A stretch of DNA of 64,000 nt from Nocardioides sp. Root682 (GTDB lineage Bacteria > Actinomycetota > Actinomycetes > Propionibacteriales > Nocardioidaceae): positions 248,001-312,000 of the forward strand of contig NZ_LMHJ01000002.1 in NCBI RefSeq assembly GCF_001427795.1. The letters run 5' to 3'. This document shows positions 49,188 to 58,189 of the stretch, piece after piece. Numbering within the stretch: position 1 is the first letter of the stretch; the number at the start of each line of letters is the position of its first letter. The translations under genes were made by a program, and so were the position numbers. The notes below the pieces were generated by a model. It did not search any database, was not told the origin of the DNA, and saw only the letters and a program-made list of their open reading frames with translations.

Positions 49188-50762
49188 ATGAGTACGTACG
49201 ACTACATCGTGGTGGGTGCTGGCTCAGCGGGTGCTGTCCTCGCTGGCCGCCTGTCCGAGGACCCGTCCGTGACGGTGCTCCTCGTCGAGGCCGGTGGGTC
49301 CCACCGGAACCTGAAGGTACGTGTCCCGGCCGCCTTCCCGACCCAGTTCAAGACGGACCTGGACTGGGAGTACTACACCGAGCCCGAGCCGCACCTGGAT
49401 GGCCGCTCGATCTACCACCCGCGCGGCAAGATGCTCGGCGGCTGCAGCTCGATGAACGCGATGATCTACATCCGCGGCAACCGCGCCGACTTCGACGGCT
49501 GGGCCAAGGCCGGAGCCACCGGCTGGTCGTACGACGAGGTGCTTCCCCTCTTCCGCCGGTCCGAGGCCAACTCGCGTGGCGAGAGCACGTACCACGGCAG
49601 TACGGGCCCGCTGCACATCCAGGAGCAGCGCTCACCCAACGACGTCTCGCGCAGGATCGTCGAGGCAATGGTCGCCGCCGGTTTCGACCGCAACGATGAC
49701 TTCAACGGCGCCGAGCAGGTCGGTGCCGGGTTCTACCAGGTCACCCACAAGCGCGGGAAGCGCTGGACGACGGCCGACGGCTATCTCGCCCCGGCCAGGC
49801 GTCGGGCCAACCTGACCGTCATGACCCAGGCGCAGGTCCTGCGGGTGCGGATCACCGACGGTCGTGCCGTGGGCATCGAGGTCGAGCGCAAGGGCAAGCA
49901 GCAGTTCGTGCAGGCGGCGCGCGAGGTCGTGTTGTCGGCAGGCGCCCTGAACACGCCTCAGCTGTTGATGCTCTCGGGTGTCGGCCCGGCCGACCACCTC
50001 TCGGAGCACGGCATCGCCACGGTGGTCGACAACGCCAACGTTGGCTCCCACCTGATGGACCACCCCCTGGTCCTGCTCAACTGGGACACCACGGCCAAGG
50101 GCACCCTGGCTGGCGCGCAGAACCCCCTCCACCTGCTCAACTTCCTGGCGCGTCGTCGGGGCCTGCTCACCTCGAACGTCGGTGAGGCGGGCGGCTTCTT
50201 CCACACGCGCCCCGACGAGGAAGCCCCCGACGTCCAGGTGATCGCGGCGCCGGGCTTCTTCAAGAACCACGGGTTCGACACCTACGACAAGCCGGCCTTC
50301 TCCATGGCCCTGTCGCTGGTGGGCTCCAAGAGTCGCGGACAGGTCCGGCTCAACAGCAGCGATCCGCGGGCGAAGGTCGCCACGACCTTCAACTACCTCG
50401 CCGAGCAGGCCGACCTCGACTCCCTCGTCGCGGGCGTGGAGCGCGCCCGTGCGATCGCCGCTGCGGCGCCGCTTCACGGCGTGACCGGGGCGGAGCTCAA
50501 CCCCGGGGCGGAGGTCCGCACCCGGGCCCAGGTCGAGGACTGGATCCGGGCCGAGCTCCAGCACACCTACCACCCCGCCTGCACGGCCCGGATCGGGACG
50601 GAGCAGGACGGCGTCGTCGACCCCGAGCTGCGGGTCCACGGCGTGGAGGGTTTGCGCGTCGCCGACGCCTCGGTGTTCCCGACCATCACCCACGGCAACA
50701 CCCACGCTCCCACCGTGCTGGTGGGCGAGAAGGCTGCGGACCTGATCCGTACGACGAAGTGA
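49188..50762 (+). CDS. GMC-family oxidoreductase
   Basis: 524 residues. FAD-binding VVGAGSAGAVLAGRLSE, the GMC signatures GKMLGGCSSMNAMIYIRGN and VLSAGALNTPQLLMLSGVG, and a C-terminal HTYHPACTARIG with VFPTITHGNTHAPTVLVGEKAADLI. It oxidises an alcohol to an aldehyde (choline-, PEG- or alkyl-alcohol-dehydrogenase type). The C-terminal active-site His is in TYHPACT. It leads a five-gene operon and overlaps the aldehyde dehydrogenase start by four bases. Confidence 0.92.
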   Translation: MSTYDYIVVGAGSAGAVLAGRLSEDPSVTVLLVEAGGSHRNLKVRVPAAFPTQFKTDLDWEYYTEPEPHLDGRSIYHPRGKMLGGCSSMNAMIYIRGNRADFDGWAKAGATGWSYDEVLPLFRRSEANSRGESTYHGSTGPLHIQEQRSPNDVSRRIVEAMVAAGFDRNDDFNGAEQVGAGFYQVTHKRGKRWTTADGYLAPARRRANLTVMTQAQVLRVRITDGRAVGIEVERKGKQQFVQAAREVVLSAGALNTPQLLMLSGVGPADHLSEHGIATVVDNANVGSHLMDHPLVLLNWDTTAKGTLAGAQNPLHLLNFLARRRGLLTSNVGEAGGFFHTRPDEEAPDVQVIAAPGFFKNHGFDTYDKPAFSMALSLVGSKSRGQVRLNSSDPRAKVATTFNYLAEQADLDSLVAGVERARAIAAAAPLHGVTGAELNPGAEVRTRAQVEDWIRAELQHTYHPACTARIGTEQDGVVDPELRVHGVEGLRVADASVFPTITHGNTHAPTVLVGEKAADLIRTTK

Positions 50763-52492
50763 GCACCGGAATGACCCAGCTGGAGACCATCCCCGTCGAC
50801 GCACGTGCCGACGCCATCGCAGGCCGGATGCGCGACGGCGAGATCGCCTGGGCGCGCACACCGCTCGTGCGTCGTGCCGAGCTGCTGACCGAGTTCCAGC
50901 GCCTGGTCGACGAACACGCAGCGGAGTGGGTCGAGGTCGCCGCCTCGATCAAGCAGCTCCCGCCCGACTCACCCCTGTTGGGCGAGGAGTGGATGAGCGG
51001 GCCCTGGGCCACGCTCAGCTACCTCGAGCCGCTGCGCACCACGCTGGAGAGGCTCGATGCCGGCAAGGACCCTCTGAGCGGGTTCAGGACGCGTCCGGCC
51101 CCGGGCGACCGGCTGGCCATCCAGGTGCTGCCGCACACGACGTACGACCGGCTGCTGCTCAACGGCTACGCGGCGGAGGTCTGGATGCAGCCCGGCGTGA
51201 GCCGTGACGACGTACGCCGGACGGCCGGGCTCGGTCAGCTGGTGCCGCACCGGACGCAGGGGACCGCGCTGGTGCTCGGCGCCGGCAACATCACGTCGAT
51301 CGCGCCCCTGGACGTTCTCTACGTGCTGTACGCCGACAACCGGGTGGCTGCGCTCAAGCTGAACCCGATCATGGACCCGCTCCTCGGTGTCTTCACGAAG
51401 GTCTTCAAGCCGTTCATCGACCTCGGGGTCGTCGAGATCTTCTCCAGCGACGTGGCCCTCGGCTCGGCACTGGCCCACCACCGCGACATCGCCGCCGTGC
51501 ACATGACGGGCAGCGAACACACCCACGACGCCATCGTCTGGGGTCCGGGCGAGCAGGGCCGGGCCAACAAGGCGGCCGGCACTCCGCTGCTCGCCAAGCC
51601 GATCAGCAGTGAGCTGGGCGGCGTGGCCCCGGTGATCGTCGTACCCGGGGCGTGGTCGCGTGCCGACCTGCGCTTCCAGGCGCAGCACGTCGCCACGCAG
51701 CGTCTGCACAACGGCGGCCACAACTGCATTGCGGCGCAGGTCGTGATCCTGAGCTCGGACTGGGCCCAGAAGGACGCCTTCCTGGCCGAGCTCCGCTCCG
51801 CGCTGGCCGGTGCCCCGGCCCGGCCCGCGTGGTACCCGGGCTGTGACGTCCGCGTCGCGGAGGCGCGCCGACTGCACCCCGACGCCGACCTGGTCGGTGG
51901 CACCGCCGAGCGGACTCTCCTGCCGGGGCTCGACCTCCAGGACCCTGCCGAGTCGGCCTTCTCGACCGAGTACTTCGGGCCGGTTCTGGGCGTCACCGAG
52001 CTGCCGGGCGAGGGCGCGGCGTTCCTCGAGGCCGCCGTGGCCGCCGCCAACGCGACGTTGCGCGGCACCCTGGGGGCCAACGTCATCGCTCATCCCAGGA
52101 GCCTGCGCAAGATGGGCCGTGCCTTCCGGGAGATCCTGGCGGACCTGCGCTACGGCACGATCGGCGTCAACGTGTGGACGGGCGTCGGCTACCTGACGCC
52201 GCACGCGACGTGGGGCGGGTTCCCCGGACACGCACTTGACGACATCCAGAGCGGGCGCGGCGTCGTGCACAACGCGCTCCTGCTGGAACGCACCGAGCGG
52301 ACCGTCGTGACCGGTCCGTTCCGGCCGTCCCCCCGCTCGATCCTGCACGGCGAGCTGTCGATCTCGCCGAAGCCGCCGTGGTTCGTCGACAACCGCACTG
52401 CCAGCACGACGGGTCGCCGGTTGACCAGGTTCGCGGCGCGCCCGCGCTGGCGTGCGCTCCCGGCGATCTTCGCGTCGGCGTTGCGCGGCTGA
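50759..52492 (+). CDS. Aldehyde dehydrogenase family protein, atypical
   Basis: 577 residues. An ALDH fold with catalytic cysteine in HNGGHNCIAAQVV and general base Glu in AKPISSELGGVAPVIV; the NAD-binding part is ALVLGAGNITSIAPLDVLY. The family match is to a divergent ALDH branch with a longer C-terminus (about 80 residues past the usual end). It would oxidise the aldehyde made by the upstream GMC enzyme. GTG 50759 overlaps the GMC stop as GTGA; ATG 50771 is an alternative. Confidence 0.87.
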   Translation: MSTGMTQLETIPVDARADAIAGRMRDGEIAWARTPLVRRAELLTEFQRLVDEHAAEWVEVAASIKQLPPDSPLLGEEWMSGPWATLSYLEPLRTTLERLDAGKDPLSGFRTRPAPGDRLAIQVLPHTTYDRLLLNGYAAEVWMQPGVSRDDVRRTAGLGQLVPHRTQGTALVLGAGNITSIAPLDVLYVLYADNRVAALKLNPIMDPLLGVFTKVFKPFIDLGVVEIFSSDVALGSALAHHRDIAAVHMTGSEHTHDAIVWGPGEQGRANKAAGTPLLAKPISSELGGVAPVIVVPGAWSRADLRFQAQHVATQRLHNGGHNCIAAQVVILSSDWAQKDAFLAELRSALAGAPARPAWYPGCDVRVAEARRLHPDADLVGGTAERTLLPGLDLQDPAESAFSTEYFGPVLGVTELPGEGAAFLEAAVAAANATLRGTLGANVIAHPRSLRKMGRAFREILADLRYGTIGVNVWTGVGYLTPHATWGGFPGHALDDIQSGRGVVHNALLLERTERTVVTGPFRPSPRSILHGELSISPKPPWFVDNRTASTTGRRLTRFAARPRWRALPAIFASALRG

Positions 52493-52529
52493 GCAGACGG
52501 GGCGTCCTGCCGGCGCCTACGGTTCACCC

Positions 52530-54206
52530 ATGACCCCGCGAGCGCCGGTGCCGGCATGGGTGCGCGGCTACCACCGCCGATGGCTCCGCGCCGATCTCCT
52601 GGCCGGCGTGACCGTGACGGCGTACCTCGTGCCCCAGGTCATGGCGTACGCCGAGCTGGCCGGCCTCCCTGCCGTGGCCGGGATCTGGGCCTGCCTGGGT
52701 GCGATGGCGGTCTACGCCGTTGTGGGCACCTCGCGGCTCCTCTCCGTCGGTCCGGAGTCGACGACCGCGCTCATGGTCGGCGCGGTGATCGGATCCGTCC
52801 CGGCCGCGCGAGCCGACCCGTCGAGCTTTGCGGCCACCCTGGCCCTGGTGGTGGCCGGGATCTGCGTGATCGGCTACTTCGCACGGGTCGCGGTCGTGGC
52901 TGACCTGCTGTCCCGCCCCGTGTTGGTCGGCTACATGGCCGGTATCGCGGTCCTGATGGTCGTCTCGCAGCTGGGCACCTTGACCGCGTTGACCGTCTCC
53001 GGCGACGGGATCGTGCCCGAGGTGCGCAGCGTCCTCGAGCAGCTGGATGCGGTGGACGGACCGACGCTCGCCCTGGGAACGGTGACGGCGGCCGCCATGA
53101 TCGTCGGGTCCCTCTTCTTCCCCCGTGCCCCGGTCTCGCTGATCGGCCTGATCGCTGCGACGGCCGTGGTCGCTGCTCTCGGGCTCGACGAGCACGGAGT
53201 GCTCCTCGTCGGATCCATCCCCGCGGGCCTCCCGGTTCCGGGCGTCCCGCACGTGGACGGGTCCGCGGTCCTGGCGATGCTGCCGGTCGCGCTGGGTGTC
53301 GCGTTCGTCGGCTACACCGACAACGTGCTCACCTCCCGAGCCTTCCCGGGGGAGACGCAGGAACCGGTCGACAACCAGCGGGAGCTGCTCGCCTTGGGCG
53401 GCGCCAACCTCGGCGCCGGCCTGATGCAGGGGTTCCCGGTCAGCAGCAGTGGGAGCCGCACCGCGATCATCAACGCCGTCGGCGGACGCACGCAGATGAC
53501 AGGAGTCACCGCGATTGCGTCCACCCTCCTCGTCCTGCTGGCGATGCGGCCGTTGCTCGAGATGGTCCCGGCGGCGGCGCTCGGCGCCGTCGTGCTGTAC
53601 GCCGCGACGAAGATCGTGGCGATCGGTGAGTTCAGGCGGTTCGCCCGGTTCCGCACGAGCGAGCTGGTCATCGCGCTGGTGACCCTCGTGGCGGTGCTGG
53701 TCGTCGGCGTGCTCTGGGGCGTGCTGGTCGCGATCGGCCTGTCGGTGCTCGACCTGCTTCGTCGGGTTGCCCGTCCCCACGACGCGATCGAGGGGTTCGT
53801 CCCCGGTCTCGCCGGGATGCACGACGTCGATGACTACCCGCAGGCCGAGGTCGTCCCGGGCCTGGTGATCTACCGCTACGACTCTCCGTTGTTCTTCGCG
53901 AACGCCGAGAACTTCCGGGTCCGGGCGTTGGACGCGGTGGTGAACGCGGCGACACCGGTCCGCTGGTTCGTCATCAATGCCGAGGCGATCGTCGAGGTGG
54001 ACGTCACCGCCGTCGACGTACTCGAGAGCCTGATCGACGACCTGGAGCGCAGGGGAGTGGTGGTCGCCATCGCGAGGATGAAGCAGGACCTCGCCGCCCA
54101 GCTCGAGGTGGCGGGAGTGCTGGACCGGGTGGGACGGGACCGGTTGTTCCCGACCCTGCCCACCGCGGTCGCAGCCTTCCGCGAGGCGAACCGGGAAGAT
54201 GACTGA
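52530..54206 (+). CDS. SulP-family anion transporter with STAS domain
   Basis: 558 residues. About ten to twelve hydrophobic helices from residue 20 to 415 include LLAGVTVTAYLVPQVMAYAELAGLP, the SulP signature, and GFPVSSSGSRTAIINAVGG. A C-terminal STAS domain (VIYRYDSPLFFANAENF...FVINAEAIVEVDVTAVDVL) follows. SulP proteins move sulfate, bicarbonate or dicarboxylates. Within an alcohol-oxidation operon it may import an organic acid or sulfonate substrate. Its TGA abuts the ATG of the next gene. Confidence 0.9.
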   Translation: MTPRAPVPAWVRGYHRRWLRADLLAGVTVTAYLVPQVMAYAELAGLPAVAGIWACLGAMAVYAVVGTSRLLSVGPESTTALMVGAVIGSVPAARADPSSFAATLALVVAGICVIGYFARVAVVADLLSRPVLVGYMAGIAVLMVVSQLGTLTALTVSGDGIVPEVRSVLEQLDAVDGPTLALGTVTAAAMIVGSLFFPRAPVSLIGLIAATAVVAALGLDEHGVLLVGSIPAGLPVPGVPHVDGSAVLAMLPVALGVAFVGYTDNVLTSRAFPGETQEPVDNQRELLALGGANLGAGLMQGFPVSSSGSRTAIINAVGGRTQMTGVTAIASTLLVLLAMRPLLEMVPAAALGAVVLYAATKIVAIGEFRRFARFRTSELVIALVTLVAVLVVGVLWGVLVAIGLSVLDLLRRVARPHDAIEGFVPGLAGMHDVDDYPQAEVVPGLVIYRYDSPLFFANAENFRVRALDAVVNAATPVRWFVINAEAIVEVDVTAVDVLESLIDDLERRGVVVAIARMKQDLAAQLEVAGVLDRVGRDRLFPTLPTAVAAFREANREDD

Positions 54207-56426
54207 ATGGAGACCGTTGAGGAGTTCTTCGCACGCTCGGTGCGGTCGTGGCGTGCCGATCGACCGGGGGGAAGCATCCCACCCGACGGTGGTCCGTCTG
54301 TCGGGGATCCGGCGCTCCTGCACGCGCTGTTCGCCGCCCAGCTGCAGAGCCGGCACCTGGACTACGCCGCGCGCTGGCTGCAGGCGCAGGGGCGTGGCCA
54401 CTACACGATCGGGTCCGCGGGGCACGAGAGCAACGCGGCGCTGGGGCTGGTGGCGCGTGTGGACGACCCGGCGTTGTTGCACTACCGCTCCGGCGGGTTC
54501 TACGCCGCGCGCGCGGCCCGAGCCGGGACGTCCGACCCGGTCCGGGACGTGCTGCTCAGCCTGACGTCCTCGGCTCGCGACCCGATGTCGGGTGGACGGC
54601 ACAAGGTCTTCGGCCACCCCGCCCTGCACATCATTCCGCAGACCTCCACGATCAGCTCGCACCTGCCGCGCGCGGTGGGCCTGGCCTACGCGCTGGGCCT
54701 GGCACGCGCGGTCGGCCACACCACGCCGTGGCCGCACGACGCGATCGTGATCTGCAGCTTCGGTGATGCCTCCGCGAACCACTCGACGGCGACCGGCGCG
54801 CTCAACGCGGCGTCGTACCTCACCCGGCGCGAGGTGCCGTGTCCGATCCTCTTCGTGTGCGAGGACAACCGGATCGGCGTCAGCACCCGGTCGCCGGACG
54901 GATGGCCCGGCGTGATGCTGGAGAGCCTCCCCGGCATCGAGTACGTCCACGTCGACGGGGCCGACCCCGCGACGCTCCTCAACCGCACGGCGGCGGCGGT
55001 CGCTCGCGTCCGGCAGGCCCGCCGGCCCGTCGTACTCCATCTCGACACCGTGCGCTTCCTCGGCCACGCCGGCTCAGACACCGAGATCGCCTACCGGACC
55101 CAGGGCGAGATCGTCGGCGACTACGAAAGGGATCCGCTGCTCGCCACGGCGCGGTTCCTGATGAGCGCCGGACAGGCCACGCCGGAGGAGATCCTGGCGG
55201 CGTACGACGACACGCGGTCACGGGTGATGGACGCCGCGCAGACTGCGCTCGACGAGCCCCACCTCTCCGACCGGGCGCAGGTGATGGCGCCGCTCGCCCT
55301 GCCGGCGGTCTCTCCGCCCATCCCGGTCCCCGCGGCCACCGCGGCCATCGGGGGAGCGCAGGACAGCGCTCGGCTGACCCTCGCGCAGTCGATCAACCAG
55401 ACGCTGGCGGAGCAGCTGGCCACCCACTCCGAGGTGCTCGTCTTCGGTGAGGACGTCGCCGTCAAGGGCGGCGTGTACGGCGTCACGCGCGGCCTTCGCA
55501 AGCGCTTCGGGGCCCAGCGGGTCTTCGACACCCTCCTCGACGAGCAGACCATCCTCGGGGTGGCCCTCGGCTCGGCACTGGCCGGGTTCGTCCCGGTCCC
55601 GGAGATCCAGTACCTCGCCTATCTCCACAACGCCGAGGACCAGCTGCGCGGCGAGGCGGCGTCGCTCCGGTTCTTCTCCAACGGTCAGTACCAGAACGGC
55701 ATGGTGGTGCGCGTCGCGGGACTCGCCTACCAGCGCGGCTTCGGGGGTCACTTCCACAACGACAACTCAGTGGCCGTGCTGCGCGACATCCCCGGACTCG
55801 TGGTCGCGGTACCCAGCCATCCTGCGGACGCACCGGGCCTGCTGCGCACGTGTCTGGAGCTCGCCCGGCAGGACGGCCGGGTGTGCGTCTACCTGGAGCC
55901 CATCGCGCTCTACCACGTACGCGACCTGGTCGCCGGAGACAGCGAATGGACGGCGCCCTTCGCGGACGCCGCGAGCGAAGGTTCCCTCCGCCCGCTGGGC
56001 GAGGTCGGGGTGTACGGCGACGGTGCTGACCTGTTGCTCGTGACGTTCGGCAACGGCGTGCCGATGAGCCTGCGGGCCAGCGAGCGGCTCCGTGAGCACG
56101 GCGTCGCGACCACGGTGGTCGACCTCCGCTGGTTGTCGCCCCTGCCGCTCGACGCGGTGCACGTCCTGGCCGAACGCTTCCCGGCCGTGCTCGTGGTGGA
56201 CGAGACGCGGGCCAGCGGGGGAGTGTCCGAAGGGGTCGTCACCGGCCTGCTCGAGCACGGCTACCGCGGCCGGCTGTCGCGGGTCGCCAGCGCGGACTCG
56301 TTCGTCCCGCTCGGCCCCGCGGCCGCGACCGTCCTGCTGTCCGAGGAGGACGTGGTCGCCGCCGCCCTGTCCGGGTCCCTTCGCGGCAGCCCGTTGGCAC
56401 CGTTGACTGCTCGGAGGACGACATGA
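54207..56426 (+). CDS. Fused 2-oxoacid dehydrogenase E1 (alpha-beta)
   Basis: 739 residues. The alpha half binds thiamine diphosphate with GDASANHSTATGALNAASYL and has GRGHYTIGSAGHESNAALGLV and GGRHKVFGH. The beta half from about 395 has VLVFGEDVAVKGGVYGVTRGL and PVPEIQYLAYLHNAEDQLRGEAASLRF. This is a branched-chain (Bkd)-like E1 in one chain. No E2 or E3 gene is present nearby. It would decarboxylate a 2-oxoacid derived from the pathway's substrate. It follows the SulP gene without a gap and overlaps the TetR gene by four bases. Confidence 0.9.
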   Translation: METVEEFFARSVRSWRADRPGGSIPPDGGPSVGDPALLHALFAAQLQSRHLDYAARWLQAQGRGHYTIGSAGHESNAALGLVARVDDPALLHYRSGGFYAARAARAGTSDPVRDVLLSLTSSARDPMSGGRHKVFGHPALHIIPQTSTISSHLPRAVGLAYALGLARAVGHTTPWPHDAIVICSFGDASANHSTATGALNAASYLTRREVPCPILFVCEDNRIGVSTRSPDGWPGVMLESLPGIEYVHVDGADPATLLNRTAAAVARVRQARRPVVLHLDTVRFLGHAGSDTEIAYRTQGEIVGDYERDPLLATARFLMSAGQATPEEILAAYDDTRSRVMDAAQTALDEPHLSDRAQVMAPLALPAVSPPIPVPAATAAIGGAQDSARLTLAQSINQTLAEQLATHSEVLVFGEDVAVKGGVYGVTRGLRKRFGAQRVFDTLLDEQTILGVALGSALAGFVPVPEIQYLAYLHNAEDQLRGEAASLRFFSNGQYQNGMVVRVAGLAYQRGFGGHFHNDNSVAVLRDIPGLVVAVPSHPADAPGLLRTCLELARQDGRVCVYLEPIALYHVRDLVAGDSEWTAPFADAASEGSLRPLGEVGVYGDGADLLLVTFGNGVPMSLRASERLREHGVATTVVDLRWLSPLPLDAVHVLAERFPAVLVVDETRASGGVSEGVVTGLLEHGYRGRLSRVASADSFVPLGPAAATVLLSEEDVVAAALSGSLRGSPLAPLTARRTT

Positions 56427-56998
56427 CCGTTGATGGCTCGAAGGATCGGTCCCCGACCCGGGAGCGAATCCTCTCCGCGATGGCGTCGCTCCTCGCCCAT
56501 CGCCAGTGGTCCGAGGTGTCCGTCTCCGACGTCGCATCAGCCGCAGGGGTGTCGCGTCAGACCATCTACAACGAGTTCGGCTCCAGATCGGTGCTCGCCG
56601 ACCTGTACGTCGAGGCACTGCTCGATCAGGTGGTCCGGGAGTACGTGCCCGTGGAGGTCGTGCAGGACCTCGAGCACGCACTGGAGGCGAGCTTTCGGGC
56701 GTGGTTCCGCGCCCTGGAGGAGGGGAGCCCGCTGGTTGATTCCCTCCCCGCCCTGGTGGCGGACGAGACGTGGCTGCTGGAGACCGCGACGGCACGCCTT
56801 GCGAGCGCCTACGGCCGGCTGTTCTCCGAGGTTGCGACCGCCGACGCAACTGCGTTCGCGAGGCTCGTCGTACGCCTGTGCTTCAGCTTCCTGACGATCC
56901 CGCCCGCGCCGGGCGAGGATCCCGTGCCGGCGCTGGTCGCGGCGCTGAGCCCCTACGCGGACACGGTCGTTGCGCGGAGCCGGGCCCGGGAACAGTGA
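56423..56998 (+). CDS. TetR-family regulator, last gene of operon
   Basis: 191 residues. HTH: RERILSAMASLLAHRQWSEVSVSDVASAAGVSRQTIYNEFGSRSVL. It lies in the GMC-ALDH-SulP-E1 operon and overlaps the E1 gene (ATGA), so it is made with the enzymes and may set a feedback loop alongside the divergent PucR regulator. It converges with the zinc alcohol dehydrogenase gene. Confidence 0.9.
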   Translation: MTVDGSKDRSPTRERILSAMASLLAHRQWSEVSVSDVASAAGVSRQTIYNEFGSRSVLADLYVEALLDQVVREYVPVEVVQDLEHALEASFRAWFRALEEGSPLVDSLPALVADETWLLETATARLASAYGRLFSEVATADATAFARLVVRLCFSFLTIPPAPGEDPVPALVAALSPYADTVVARSRAREQ

Positions 56999-57016
56999 CG
57001 CCCGGCTGTCGTCGGC

Positions 57017-58180
57017 TCAGCCCGGGAGGACGGCCTCCGACCTCGGGTCGACCAGGATCTTGGCGTGCTTCTCGGGATCGCCGAGCGCGGTGAAGGCTGC
57101 TTCGACACCGGCGAGACCGACCGTGCCGGTCATCAACGGGGTCGGGTCGACCTTGCCGTCGGCCATCAGGTGCAGGGCCTCGCGGAACTCGGTGGGCGTG
57201 TAGCCGAGCACGAACCGCAGGTCGATCTCCTTGTTGATCGCGATCGCCGGACGGATCGAGTCCGAGCCCATGCAGACGCCGACCACGACCACCCGGGAGT
57301 GGATCGGGGCGCTGGCGATCACCTGGTCGATGATGCCGGGCACACCGACGCACTCGAAGACGACCGGACCCTCGGGCATCGCGCCGAGCTTCTCGGCGGT
57401 CTCCATCACGGTCCACCAGGGCAGGAGCGGCACGGCGCGGAGCTTGGACATCGAGTCGATCGCGAGGTCGAAGAGCCCGGACGCCGTGATGAACTTCCCG
57501 CGCTCCTTCGCGCTGTCGTACGGCGACTCGGTGGCCGGGTTGACCACGACGTCTGCCCCGCACTGCGCGGCGAGGGCGCGCCGGCCGGCGGAGAAGTCGC
57601 TCGCGATGACCGTGCGGACACCGGAGGCCTTGAGCAGGGAGATCACCGCGAGGCCGATCGGACCGCAGCCGATCACGACAGCGATCTGGCCCTTCTTCAC
57701 CTGGCCCCGGCGCACCGCGTGCAGGCCGACGGCCATCGGCTCCGTGAGTGCGGCCCTGTCGGACGGCAGGCCGTTGGGGACAGGCATCGCGAGGGCGGCC
57801 TGGACGACGACCTGCTCGGCGTAGGCACCTGGTGCGTGGGGGGAGAGGCCGGTGGTGTGGACGGCGCCGCCGGTGCGCAGGATCGGCATCGCGACGACGC
57901 GCGTGCCGATCTTGATCTCCTTGCTGGTCCGCGGCCCGCGGTCCACGACCTCGCCGCAGAACTCGTGGCCGAAGACCACGGAGTCGCCGGAGCGCATGAA
58001 GCCGTCGTACCCGCTCGCGGCGGCGGCCTCGGCCATGTCATCGGCGTGCGTGCGGGCATGCAGGTCGGAGCCGCAGATGCCGCAGCCGTGCACGTCGAGC
58101 AGCAGGTGTCCGCGACCCGGCTCGGGTGCCGGGACGTCGGTGACCTCGAGCTTGGTGTCGCGACAGACGACGGCTTTCAT
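57017..58180 (-). CDS. Zinc-dependent alcohol dehydrogenase
   Basis: 387 residues. Catalytic zinc motif CGICGSDLH and GHEFCGEV, NAD-binding VVIGCGPIGLAVISLLK and ASDFSAGRRALAAQCGADVVV. An insert after the first zinc cysteine (THADDMAEAAAASGYDGFMRSGD) replaces part of the structural-zinc lobe; the four structural cysteines are not evident. It resembles AdhD-type enzymes that accompany flavin monooxygenases in mycobacterial mymA-like operons. It is the last gene of the minus-strand operon. Confidence 0.9.
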   Translation of the reverse strand: MKAVVCRDTKLEVTDVPAPEPGRGHLLLDVHGCGICGSDLHARTHADDMAEAAAASGYDGFMRSGDSVVFGHEFCGEVVDRGPRTSKEIKIGTRVVAMPILRTGGAVHTTGLSPHAPGAYAEQVVVQAALAMPVPNGLPSDRAALTEPMAVGLHAVRRGQVKKGQIAVVIGCGPIGLAVISLLKASGVRTVIASDFSAGRRALAAQCGADVVVNPATESPYDSAKERGKFITASGLFDLAIDSMSKLRAVPLLPWWTVMETAEKLGAMPEGPVVFECVGVPGIIDQVIASAPIHSRVVVVGVCMGSDSIRPAIAINKEIDLRFVLGYTPTEFREALHLMADGKVDPTPLMTGTVGLAGVEAAFTALGDPEKHAKILVDPRSEAVLPG

Positions 58181-58189
58181 CGGGTTCTC

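Noticed and set aside
52524..55067. 847-codon antisense frame across SulP and E1 genes
   Set aside because: Arg/His/Asp-rich, spans two unrelated real genes, no family match.
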